Positions 1 through 10,766 of a stretch of 64,000 bases of DNA are shown here, piece after piece. The notes under the pieces were generated by a model. That model saw only the letters and a program-made list of their open reading frames with translations, did not search any database and was not told where the DNA came from. How positions within the stretch are numbered: the stretch's first letter is position 1; every line of letters begins with the position of its first letter. Source of the stretch: Icerya purchasi (taxonomy: Eukaryota; Arthropoda; Insecta; Hemiptera; Monophlebidae); assembly GCA_039619475.1 (NCBI GenBank), contig CM077115.1, positions 296,857,756-296,921,755 of the forward strand, read 5' to 3'. The position numbers and the translations under genes are program-made.

Positions 1-459
1 CAATCGAAAACTTCTTCATATTACGTAAACCAAAGGTCCTTGGTTGACGATCCCAAAAAAGAGGGAAAAAAAACCCAAAGCTGTTCCCATCTTTATAATG
101 TAAACAAATAATGAAGTTAAGTGGTTTTCCTATCTTTAAATCAAGGAATGTAGAGAGATAGATAATTTTTATGAATAAATATAATTGATGTATTAAAACT
201 GGAACGGTATGAGAAAAGGAATAAAAGATCAAATTAATTCACAAAAATTGTTGCCAACATGAGGCCGTAAAGTAAGTGATAAGTTGATGTCGAAACTAAA
301 ATGGTATTTCCCAATTACTAAAAGAGATAAAGTGTCTTCTACAGTTTTGGCCAATATCAAAATATATAATCATTTATCAGAGAAACAGACGAAGAAGTAG
401 ATAATTTTTTTTACGCGTATTCAATTGAGTTGTTATATTTCTTGATTTTTTCTTTTCAG
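1..459. other. GIT intron, left edge
   Basis: AT-rich intronic sequence running into the acceptor at 458-459. No gene or recognisable repeat seen. Confidence 0.6.
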
Positions 460-3400
460 TTTATTGCAGTACCTGTTCAGATAATGAACAAGGTTTAGTC
501 CCGTTTTTACCGGTTAATCCAAAATTATCGGCAACAAGAAATCAAGGAAGACAAAAGTTAGCCCGACTTAGTAAAGAAGAATTTGCATCGCTTGTTTGGG
601 ACATTCTTATGGATGCTCATAGAAGAGAATCATCTTTTTCTAGTAAGTTTTTTTTTTTTTTCTCCGGCATTAAATATCATTTGACCATTAGTAGGTTAAA
701 TGTAAAACTCACTTTATTTCGAACGGTGTGTGATATGTATGTACTGATAAATGAATACTGTTGTATATATGTTTAAAAAAAAAAGAAAAAGAACATATTT
801 ATTAATAAAAACAAAAAAAATCAAATGAGAAAGAAAATCTAGATTAATATGTATGGTTAATTTGCTCGTATAATATTCAAAAATTAAACACGTTTATTTA
901 TTTGTAATACAGGTCAAGATCCTTTAACCAAATTAAAATTAGAAGCTCAAGATGACGAACCGTTGTATGATAGTGTAGCTTCGGATGAGGACTATGCGTA
1001 TGTTGATCAATCGGTAATTTTGTATTTCAAATTGTATTTTTCTTTTAATGGTATATAATAATGAACAAAATTATCTCTATGAATTTTATTTTGTTATTGC
1101 AAAACTATAATTTCTATGTGAACAAACGTTTTTGCTTTACTTTTATATACTATAAGTGAAGAATAAGTGTTTATGTACTTGCTTCCTTATTTCCTCGATA
1201 TCGTATTAAATTTTAAGTTAAAATAAGCATTCCTATATTTAATGAAAGCTTCAAAAAAATACAAATAAATAACAAATAATATAGTATATGTTTATATTTC
1301 GATGTCTGTGGTTATGACATACTTTGATGTACTCGGATGGGTTCAAATACGAATGTTAAACTTTTGTCCTTAATTTTTTTTTTTTTTTCTACACCATTAG
1401 GATTTCATTTAATTAATGGCGCAAAATAAAAAAATAAAAATAAAAACAGGTTTAAGTATTGTATGATGTCATATTAAAAAATTTAAACTTTGCAAGATAT
1501 TTAAAAAAAAAAAGGAAACAGGCTCTCATATAATTTTAATTTTTTAATTTTCAATTTCGATTTTAATTTATTTTATTTATTTATTTATTTATTATTATTA
1601 CTATTGAAAAAAATAAAATCCGCAGTTCATATATTTTAAAAAAAATCGATTGTTTCATACTTTTTTTACATACTAGAAGGAAGAAAACAAATTAGATTTT
1701 AACGTGGCCACAAACTGAAGAGGTAAAATAGAAGAAAGAAGCGTTATAGGGTGTGAGTAGAGACAAGTCCAGTAGCTGAAGGCAGAAGCCCGAATGTTCA
1801 CCAGAAAGAGCAGAACATTCAAAAAAAATGTGGTTGGCGTTGCCGGATTAATGCCCTCAGTTGGTACCCCCCCCCCGCCGCTACAAAAAAAATATATAGT
1901 TACATGCCAGAAATAAAACAGATTTAGGGTTTTCACATTGTGTAAAAATACAGTAATTAAAATGATCGGAATTAATAGTACATATTACATATACATACAT
2001 ATATCGCAATAAAATCTTCTTTAATTTTTGTTACAAATTAAAGTTTTGCTTTTAATAAATGACACGGCCCTTTGGCTCGTTGGAGTGAAAAATGTGAAAT
2101 GTAAATTCATGGTATATTTAAGTAAATCTCAAGCTGTTTTAGTAATGAATTGCCCGAACTACTCAAATAAGCTGAAAGAAAATTCCTAATTCGGATTAGT
2201 TGAGCGAATTTTTAAATGTGTACCTCACTGTTTTGCCCTTCTTTTGTAATATTTCATTTCAAGATTATTTTTTTGTGATCAAAACTTTCACGATATTATT
2301 TACGAAAACAACTTTTTGAAAACACTTTCTTCGAATACTTCTACACGTTACTACGTTAAAAAGTATTTTATTAACTGATTTAATGAACGAACTAATATGT
2401 CTGATTACAAGTATTCTTTTTCGCCCAGCTAACATAAGATAGTCAAAATTCGTTCACAAATTTCTCGTTCGTGAAAAGCATATCGCACATCTTACATTAG
2501 CGGGCAACGGATCTTCTTTATACGTATTAAGTGATTACAAATTTTTTTAAATCTAAGGAGATGAAGAATCGCGCTAATTTTCTTGTAAAATTTAGTAGTC
2601 ATTTGCATCATTCAAAAGAATTAAAAATTTTGCAAACCAAATATTTCAATGGTGTGTAAAGAGGCATATAACTAAATTTTAAAACAATGTGACGAAAATT
2701 ACACTTTGGTATTTTAAATAAACACTTTTAAGTGGTATTTTGTCAATATACTAAATCGGTCAAGCACCGTAGTGTAGTTGGTTAGTCAGCGATGTTTTGG
2801 TTCGAGTGAAACTCAGTTCACTATTGCATATTGAAAATATAAATAATTACCTTTCACGCCGAGTTAATGTCTATAGTTAACAAATCCAAATGTACATACT
2901 AAAAATTTAAAAGAAAATGATTATGAAAAAAGAAAAAAAATTAAATTATTACCGAATTAAATGAGAATGAGTTTTGTACTTACGTTAGATTTTACTTGTA
3001 ACTTAAACAGATTTTGAGATAATTATGCAGTTGGATTCAAAGTCTCATCATAAAGATTCCTTTGCTAACCCAAAGCCCTGAAAACGAAAAAATAATGTCC
3101 TTATGTATTAAGGAAAAAAAAGAAAAGAATATATCCCCATGGTTTATTATGGAATATGTGCTAATGTCAGTTTAGTATAAAAAATCTGTTAATTTAAATT
3201 AATTTAATATAAATTTTTAAACAAAAAGGAGACGGTTATTTTTTTAATAATAAATAAAATCAGTGATGACCTGAAGTAAAACACGAATTTTATGTTTTTA
3301 TACTAATTCCTTATGTACATTTATTTGCGAGTTACAAATAGTGCGATACAATTCATCCGTATTGAATATACTAAATATATGTCTATTTTTACATGTTCAG

Positions 3401-4816
3401 CAAGATGAAGAGATCACGGATTTTAAGATTAATCAAAATATTCCGGAAGGTTCAGTTTCAGAAGAAAAGTCAGAAAAATCATGTAGAACCAGCGAAGATG
3501 GCGATTCACAAATAAATGTTTTGCAAAGCCAGATAGCTGAATTAGTTAATCAAATAAGTGACCTGCAACGGAAAGTTAGTTGGTCAATATTTTTTCTTTA
3601 GTATTTATTTTGTTATTGTATGCTGTGCAGTTGCAAATGTTAGTTTAGTCGCCTTCAATATGAATAGTGTCATCGCTAATAAAATATTTAATTATTTTTA
3701 GGTTGAACTTTTGAACACAGAAAATGTTGACCTGCGTAATAAAGTTTCGCAACAAACTGTTAAGGAAGATATGGTTAGTTTAGGCGAAAACAGCGACGGA
3801 TCATTGTTGGAATCAAAACAACAACGTCCTACCTCGTTGTATAATATTGCCCAACAGTTCATCGGTACATCCTGCAATCTAGTAAGTGGAAGTCTTACGT
3901 AAATTAATATTATATTGTGTTTTTTTGTTTTTTTTGTTGTATTCCTAGAATTTAGGTTGAAAATTAATGTGTACATATTTTATAACGGTTACTAATGAAA
4001 TTCACTTTCAGTATTTCTAACTTTTCAATTTTTAATGTTGCAATACAAAATTTCAATATTAAATACGTCCGAATTTATCTAACTATTCCGACTAAATATG
4101 GAACGTTATAAAGCATACAAATAAATTTTAAGTAAGTAATACGATTTTTTTTTTCTTGTTTGGGTTTTCCCCTGGGCTTGTCAGCAACGGACGATTACCC
4201 ATCAACACATGTAAATAGTAGCAATTAGGAGTCACAAAAAATGGAATCTGACAAAGAACGCTATACCAAGGATGGAGAAACAATGACAAGCCACATCTGC
4301 AATTATAGATCCCACAATACCGACGAGCAAAGGGATCAGCCTACAAATAATTAAGGAAAAAGAAACAGGGCATGTCTGAAAAGCAGTTAGAGCCATCAAG
4401 CACCAAAGCTATATAGAACACAGCGCTTAGCGTGTCATAAAGAGTTATCCGAAAGTTCAATGACTTTCTCCACCACTATAAAGCAAAGTTTATAATTTTT
4501 AGTTATGAAAAATAATTATGGCGACGACTACGAAAACAGCGCCCACCATCTTGTCAAAAAGAAACGAATAGCCTAATTGCTAGAGCGTTTGGCTTCCGTT
4601 AATCACGGGCAACGACAGAAATTATTACGAAAATTAAGTTAAATACTCGCTAATAATCACGTGGAAAGCAATAGCAAACTACCACTTATGTCATAATTTG
4701 CGCACTAGTTAGCACCTAGCAGACACACCTCAGGCTGCAAAATTTAATCTTTTTACATCTGAAAAGGAATCGATGGGAACTTCACAAAATAATCGCTGCT
4801 TTTAAAACAAAAATAG

Positions 4817-4858
<42 letters not shown>

Positions 4859-7800
4859 ATATGTTTACATATAATTTTCAAAAATTCTTATCAAGCATTA
4901 AAAAAATATTTTAACTCGTAATTAAGAAAAAAGAATGGAAAAGTGGTCGTATAGCAGATTAAGAAAGGATAGCAGGAATAGGAGAGGATTTTAACGCTTC
5001 AGTGCATAGCCGAAGGCAACAATATTGAATTCTGTCTAGTTTGGCGAGGAGAGATTTGGCGGAATTTCTATAGATGAAGGAGCAGTAATCAATCCTGAAA
5101 TGAATTATAGCTTTATAAAGGGTATTAAATGGGAAAAGTTATTTTCTCTGTGTTTCAAGCACGACCATATTTGACAAAAACTTGGATTATAAGAAAGTGT
5201 GTTGAATTTTCAATTTAAAGAGAAAATGTAAATAAAAAAAGGGTTCTCACACAAAATATGATTATAAATGCAATAATAAACATTAAAAAAACGTAAAGGA
5301 ATATTCTAAAAATATTTCTGCGAACGATTCATCTTCTGCTAGATGCAAAAAAGAAAATATATTAATAACAAAAAAAAGAATAATATTAAATATTTGCAAT
5401 CCTTAAAAAACCTAAATAACCTATTTTCATTTAAAAAAGAAAACGAATATTATTAAAATGAACCTAAATATTTCATTTTAATTTGGAAAATAAAATCAAA
5501 ATATAGTAATAGTTTAAAAATATCAGTGATAAATGTGTATGACTGAATTATTTTAATAGTGATGAAGTTAGTAAACAATGTTGGATTTTCAGAAAGCATC
5601 AATCCAATAATTTTCAGCTGAAAACGAAAATCGAAGATATTGCAGTAAAAGTGAACGTAGAATACATGATTTGAACCTGAATCAGACCTCTAAGTTACAC
5701 TAAATCAGAGAACAGCATTATAGAAGTATCAAAGTATGAAACTGGAGAAACAGGTTTGTGAAGTTAAACGAAAAATGTATAAAAATTTTATACATGCTGC
5801 CGGTTTTCGTGACAACTGTTTTATGCAACTCTAGTGTAGACGCGAGATCACAAATGCAATCCCGTATGCGTTTGCCTACTACTGACATACGCGGTGATTT
5901 TCCATTGTCTACCACGTGACTATTAGCAGTGTTATATAATTATTTATTTAATAATTTCTGTGATAATTTCTGTTGTCGCATGGGATCGAACTCGAGACTT
6001 CCGAAAAATTCTTTAAAAACATTTATCATCATCATCATGGTGCCATACTCAGTTTTTGGTCGTAAGCGACTACCGATTCGTCCAGTCTAGCTGTACACGC
6101 ACCAATTAGTGCGCGCGTATTGGATACGTGGTGGTTTGCTATTGCCTTTCGACGTGATTATTAGCGGTTAATTTAATTATTTATTTTGTTGGCCTGGGAT
6201 CGAACTCAAGACTTCTGTGACGAAAGTCGAGTGCTCTAACAACTAGGCTATCACGATGTAAAAAAAATGTATTAATGAAATTGCAGGAAAAGAAAAACCC
6301 AATTCTCAAACAGAAGAAGCCATTGTTAACAGTCCGTTTGACCTATGTAAAAAATGTGATAAACAAAATAGGCAGAGTGTTAAGGAAAAATAATGTTAGA
6401 TTTTTTTTTATGCATGCAAAAAAATTGAAGATACATTAAGAAAAACAAAAGATGACTTACCCTAGAGACCTCTGGTAGAAGGTTATAAAATTCCATGCTC
6501 ATGCGGTAGTTGTATCGGGCAAACTAACAAAACCATTAATGTAAGATTAAAAGACCGCAATTCGTTGATTTTTTCTCTGACGATGAACAGTCAACTTTTT
6601 TATTTTTTTAATTAAATATAAGATAAAATAACTATTACACACAAATAACATTTTTTCATTACATTAATGTATTCATTAAATTGAGCTAAGTTAAAAAATT
6701 ATCCTTTTAGATTTTATATACATCTTTTCACTCTTACTTGTGTTTTGCTACTTTTTTTTACTGTTTTACTACAGAATAAAGCAATTCTCGTGAGTTCCGC
6801 ATACTTTTGTCAAGGCATTTAGGTACTAAATTCTGGATTCCACCGTACCCAACCAGATTTCGGGGAGGAAAAAGTAGAAATAGCCAAAAACGATATTTTT
6901 AACGAGAAAAAGTCATTTGAAACGAAAAATGAATGCATTTTTTAATGTACTCTACTCAAAATAAATTACGAAGTTCTGTTTCATTTATATAAAATATGCT
7001 ACGGTGATCAAATATTATCAGTAGTAACAAAAAAGATTTTTTTTTTTTTTTTTTTTAATTTACTATGGGTTCGTCAGCGAGGACATTAGCCCAAGAAATA
7101 GGAGTAAAGAAAAAATCAGATTTTTATGCGGCGTGAAACATTCAACAAGAATGTGTCAAGTGCCTGGATGACACAAGGAGAAGGAAGGGAAAGAATAAAT
7201 GCAGCACAATAGGGAGTAGGAACATTGTTTGATAAGAGAGAGGAGTAAAAGGAAGATTGTTCAGGTGAAAGAGATGAACATTCGAACATTATGTGATCAG
7301 GATCACATACATGTTGACTGTTAAGAGAATGTAAAGGACAATACGAAGATGCCGCGAGAGAGAATCGGAAAAGCGACGAGGGAAGCCAGCTGTGCCCAAA
7401 GCGGAGGCGGCATATTGCCGAGATGCTGGAGCGACGCATAAAAGGGAAGTCAAGAAACCAGGAACAGAAAGGAAGAGAAGGCTGGATGAACAAGTAAAAA
7501 GAATCCAGGTTTGAGAATGAGGGGTAGTAGGAGTTAAACCATAATTGGTTGTGCGCTGCAGAGGACAGAAACTTAATATTGATGGATGGAAAAGTAGTAA
7601 GGAACCTGCCGGAAGAAGAAGCTCGCCGAGCTAATAAGTCAACTGACTCATTTCCTTCTATTCCGGAATGGCTAGGGATCCAAAGGAAATTAACCTGGAT
7701 TGCACAAAAAAGAATGAGGTCATGGATCAAGGACCGTATAAAAAGGATTACATAATCAGTAGAGTGGGAAGGCAGAGGAGATGCAACAGCCTGTAGCACG

Positions 7801-8308
7801 CTTTGAGAGTCTGATAGAATAAGGAAATTATGAGAGACCTTCGAAGATCTGATGAAGAAAAGTGCATGGAGGATAGCAATAGACTCGGCACAGAAAGTTG
7901 AACAGAAGGAAGGAAGTTTAAAGGACTCAGAGTGATTTAAAGAAGGACAAAGAAAGGCTGCACCAACTCCACTTGGGCTCTTGGAACCGTCCGTGTAGAT
8001 TGTAACGTGGTTAGAAAAGTGGGAGTTTAAGGTATGTAAAAATTCCGATCTAACGGCATGATGCAGAACGGGTGTAGGGGGAGCAGAAGAGTAAAAGCAA
8101 TTAATTGGATGAAGGAAGGAGGAAAAGTTAAAAGAAAAATATGGGAGCTTATCGTAAGTGTGAATGTATGGTAAAAATTGAATTCTTTTTGTACAGTTCT
8201 AGTAATCAGGAAATCGTGTGGATTTGGACCGGGAAAACCGGAAATAAACCAGGAATTTAAAAATTGTATCTGAGTGGCCACGATGATATATATATATGTG
8301 TGTGTACA

Positions 8309-8370
<62 letters not shown>

Positions 8371-9170
8371 AACTGAGTAGGGAGCAGCTAGTCTTGTTTA
8401 AATAAATCAATTTCTTTACGTTTCACTAAATTTTAGGCATATTCAATTTAAATGAATTAGATATACCAAAATTCATTCTTATTCATCTGTTTTTTGTTTT
8501 TTTTAAAGAATAGATTAACTCCGCCGCACACAGATGAAGTACTGTGCAGGACAGATCAAGTTACGAAAAGTTTGCAAGAACTATCAGCTATTATGTGGTC
8601 GACAGAAGCAAAGAACCACGCATATATACCATGCGCAGAACAAATTCGGATGGCTGTTTGTGATTTATCTTCTATTTTCCCGACGGTAGGTTTTTTTAAA
8701 CCAACTTTTTTTTACATTTTTGTATCTGTGAAATGTTTTCAAAACTTAGGTTGTAATATTAGAACTAAAATGCGTTTTTTAAATTACGCACCCTGTCACT
8801 TAATATTAAAAAATTACTTATACGGGTGACATAGGCTAAAAAAATTTCCAGAGGAGATATATATATAAAGTTTTGAATAACTATAAAAGGCTTTTAGTGA
8901 ATAATTTAACTGATAAGCTAACATGCTGTGTACCGTAATATCAATTATCTTTATATTTAAGTCGAACTAATTTTCTTTTAATAAATTAATTATTGTTATT
9001 TCTAGGGAACGACTGACGAAGTTATTCGAAACGCGCTTCGGACGTTAAATATAAATACGATCCGTTTGCAAGCAACTTGTTCTGAAATGGACGTTACCAT
9101 AGAAAAACTAAGAACTTACGCATTTAATTTGGCCAAAGCGAACAGACAAATTTTGACCCAATTTCAGTAA
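460..9170 (+). CDS. Git: GIT-family ARF GTPase-activating scaffold protein, C-terminal half (six exons, 5' exons outside window)
   Basis: GIT proteins are cytoplasmic scaffolds that bind PIX exchange factors and paxillin at focal adhesions and inactivate ARF6. Exons by GT/AG borders and unbroken frame: 460-642, 913-1013, 3401-3574, 3702-3881, 8509-8685 and 9006-9170 (TAA 9168-9170), about 326 residues. Exon 1 reads LVPFLPVNPKLSATRNQGRQ, then KLARLSKEEFASLVWDIL, the Spa2-homology repeat. Exon 2 has the hallmark YDSVASDED. Exons 3-4 form a coiled coil (INVLQSQIAELVNQISDLQR onward). Exons 5-6 match the C-terminal four-helix paxillin-binding domain (VTKSLQEL, YIPCAEQI, then LAKANRQIL before the stop). 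The N-terminal ArfGAP and ankyrin exons must lie upstream of position 1. An AATAAA near 9546 could end the transcript. GIT versus GIT1/GIT2 cannot be separated; insects usually have one gene. Confidence 0.95.
1014..3400. other. Large GIT intron
   Basis: AT-rich intron between the second and third visible exons. Apart from a C-rich run near 1868, poly(A/T) tracts and a tRNA-like head at 2763-2800, I see nothing coding. Short open frames in the GIT introns lack family resemblance. Confidence 0.6.
2763..2830 (+). repeat. tRNA-like sequence, possible SINE head
   Basis: An A-box-like stretch (TAGTGTAGTTGGTTAGTCAG) is followed about 20 bases later by a B-box-like GGTTCGAGTGA. No full cloverleaf can be closed, so this is more likely a tRNA-derived SINE relic than a tRNA gene. 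Confidence 0.35.
4565..4740 (+). repeat. tRNA-derived SINE, copy A
   Basis: The A-box-like head AATAGCCTAATTGCTAGAGC is followed by the shared body CTAATAATCACGTGGAAAGC, then AATAGCAAACTACCAC, which also occurs in the minus-strand copies at 5815-6005 and 6027-6265. Confidence 0.55.
4818..4857. repeat. (AC)n microsatellite
   Basis: About 20 uninterrupted CA units in the GIT intron. Confidence 0.95.
5815..6005 (-). repeat. tRNA-derived SINE, copy B
   Basis: Minus-strand reading: a B-box-like GAGTTCGATCCCATGC, an AT linker, then GCTAATAGTCACGTGGTAGA and AATGGAAAATCACCGCG. It lies in the same orientation and directly next to copy C, with the A-box part of the head missing or degraded. Confidence 0.5.
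6027..6265 (-). repeat. tRNA-derived SINE, copy C (best copy)
   Basis: Read on the minus strand: head GATAGCCTAGTTGTTAGAGC (A box), then CTTGAGTTCGATCCCAGG (B box), an AT linker, a body with AACCGCTAATAATCACGTCG, AAAGGCAATAGCAAACCACC and ACGTATCCAATACGCGCGC, and a (GAT)n tail at 6032-6042. The pol III box order, body and simple-repeat tail fit a complete SINE. Confidence 0.75.
6367..6567 (+). mobile_element. Penelope-like element fragment (GIY-YIG endonuclease)
   Basis: Broken frames read IGRVLRKNNVRFFFMHAKK, then KIEDTLRKTKDDLP, a stop, and GYKIPCSCGSCIGQTNKTIN followed by VRLKD. This matches the linker and GIY-YIG nuclease start of Penelope-like elements (GVYKIPCxCGxxYIGQTxRxxxxRLKEH). The YIG tyrosine is lost and there are frameshifts. 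The rest of the element is missing. Confidence 0.65.
7036..8285 (-). mobile_element. I-like LINE, 3' part with RNase H domain, 5'-truncated
   Basis: Starts next to a (TA)n repeat on the right and ends in a 3' tail with poly(A) (poly-T at 7038-7056). It codes for the end of ORF2: the RT thumb relic, RNase H, and a C-terminal Cys/His region. This is the longest copy of the family in the window; shorter relatives are at 4143-5230 and 27801-28080. Confidence 0.85.
7116..8010 (-). pseudogene. LINE ORF2 C-terminus: RNase H domain
   Basis: RNase H degrades the RNA strand of the RNA/cDNA hybrid during retrotransposition. Catalytic residues are visible: D in VTIYTDGSKSPSGVGAA (near 8000), E in CAESIAILHAL (near 7890), D in LILSDSQSVLQ (near 7805) and the HSGIEGNExxD motif in LWIPSHSGIEGNESVDLLAR. 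After it comes a hydrophobic region and a CDPDHIMFEC Cys/His motif, then a stop at 7116-7118. The last 227 codons are open. Possession of RNase H points to the I superfamily rather than Jockey. The reading frame is short of EN and most of RT, so it is inactive. Confidence 0.85.
8308..8366. repeat. (TA)n microsatellite
   Basis: Long TA run, preceded by TG/TA mixed repeats from 8286, marking the 5' border of the LINE fragment. Confidence 0.95.
8686..9005. other. Last GIT intron
   Basis: Short AT-rich intron. The open frame running into it from exon 5 is read-through past the GTAGGT donor. Confidence 0.7.
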
Positions 9171-10590
9171 TACTAAAGTCGTACAACTACGATCATTTAT
9201 TTAATTACGTATATTCCGCTGTTCTTGAAAACTTTAAGACGCCAGATAAAGAAAAAGAAAAGAAAAAAAAGTAATTTTTCACTGCAGTTAGAAAAGAAAT
9301 AATATGTATGACATATCATTTTCTACTCAAAAATTTAAAAACACGTAGCAGCTAAAGACCATTTCAAACCAAATTAGTCAAGTCAGACAATTCTAGATAA
9401 GTCGGATTATTATCATTCAAGCTGATTAATCCGTATTGTATTTGCATTGTCATTATATTTTCTCTTTATGTAGTTATTGTGTTTTTCGAGCTTTTCCGGC
9501 AATTATTTGTTTGTTTGTTATCAACTAATATAAAATTGTTTTAAAAATAAATCACAAAATTAACAGTAAAAGATTAATTTTAAATAAAATATCATCATCA
9601 TCATTCTTTTATTACAACATATGAAGGTATCATATCTGTGCTTGCCAATTTTTCAATGAATCACCGTACGCCGTGTCTGGTACTTTTACGGATACCACCC
9701 GTCCGACGGATTAGGACGCTGCTTCTTCATTTTTCTAATCAACCTTCTTCTGTACAATTGTTACTTTCGATAGTTCAGCGCGAACGATAAAGTTAAATTT
9801 TAAAGGCAGTTTTTCAATGACTCAATTTTCATCTAGTACTGAACTGTTGGTTTGTTTAGCGTTTGCTGACCTGTTCACGATACCCCGAATAATCGCTTCT
9901 AACACCGCACTTCCACTGCGTCTATTCGTTTTCAATCTGACTCATAGATTCCCCAGATCTCAGTGCTTTATAGGAATATAGGAAATCACAGTGACCTAAC
10001 TATTTTTAAACTGTTACTGAATACGAAAATTTAAAAATTCTTCTGGTTTGATCATTATATTTTCCCATATAAACGGCGTTGCGAAGTTTATAAATAAACG
10101 ATACGAAGTGTAATTCCTCGTTCGGTATATAACACATAATATCTCAACTTGACTAACGAAGATATAAACATGTTGAAGTAGTCTATTAATCGTAACTGAA
10201 TAGCCTTATTTATATTATTAAACTTGACTAATTTAGTGCGAGATGGTCGACAGTATTTAAATTAGCCACAAAATTTTGTCTATAATGGTTCGAATAATTC
10301 ATATCGGTGTATGAAAAAAAACTCCATACAGATCTTTAAAAGTAAAAATTTATACACATCTGTATTAAACTAAGTCGTGCATCTTCTAATTTCTTATAAA
10401 TTTGAAACGGCGGTCTATTGTGAAATTTTTGGATGTTATATAATCGACTTAAAATTATTGAGATTATTACATTTGCAAAATGCCGAAATTTTATAACCAT
10501 TGAAACAGATTCGAGCATTGGACATTTATGTATTTTAAAAAAGTAACATTAAAAATTTGAATGAAAGATGATAATTAATATTCATTACAG
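9171..10590. other. GIT 3' UTR and flanking sequence
   Basis: The likely 3' UTR runs from 9171 to an AATAAA near 9546. After an (ATC)n tract at 9592-9604 there is a somewhat GC-richer block (9640-9930) that may be an old SINE or MITE, but no ends could be matched. Confidence 0.4.
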
Positions 10591-10766
10591 CTGATCTATC
10601 GGCCAAAGTAAAAAATAGTATGCTTTGTGCACTGTGTTTAGATGTGGAGAAAATAACGAAATTTTTTCGTCTTTATTCAACAATAAATTCGGCTAAAGAT
10701 CGCATTCAAAATTTATTATCACGAAACCTCTCTGCTCGTGAACTTGGCAATTATCATAAAATTTAA
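10591..10766 (+). CDS. Candidate orphan terminal exon, unknown protein
   Basis: An AG acceptor (ttcattacag) is followed by an open frame in phase 2: DLSAKVKNSMLCALCLDV, then EKITKFFRLYSTINSAKDRI, then LLSRNLSARELGNYHKI and a TAA stop at 10764-10766. The composition is amphipathic and protein-like, unlike the AT-rich noise around it, and codons are mixed. I do not recognise the family. It lies 1.4 kb after the GIT stop. It could be the last exon of a separate small gene, an alternative 3' exon, or a gene relic. No upstream partner exon was found between 9171 and 10590. Confidence 0.4.

Larger units (their letters stand above)
4143..5230 (-). mobile_element. I-like LINE fragment (RT C-terminal part and 3' tail)
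   Basis: On the minus strand, about 5230-4960, broken frames read AKLDRIQYCCLRLCTEALKS then SPIPAI, the conserved stretch after the reverse-transcriptase palm in I/R1-type LINEs (LDRIQNxALRLxLGAxxSTP). The 3' end at about 4190-4143 carries the tail GGTAATCGTCC..GCTGACAAGCCC and an oligo(A) (poly-T on plus), close to the tail of the better copy at 7040-8285. A SINE lies inside it at 4565-4740. It is a dead, heavily mutated copy. Confidence 0.6.

Noticed and set aside
2763..2830. Functional tRNA gene
   Set aside because: Boxes are present but acceptor and T stems do not close.
7549..7755. Plus-strand frame of 68 codons
   Set aside because: Antisense shadow of the LINE RNase H region on the minus strand.
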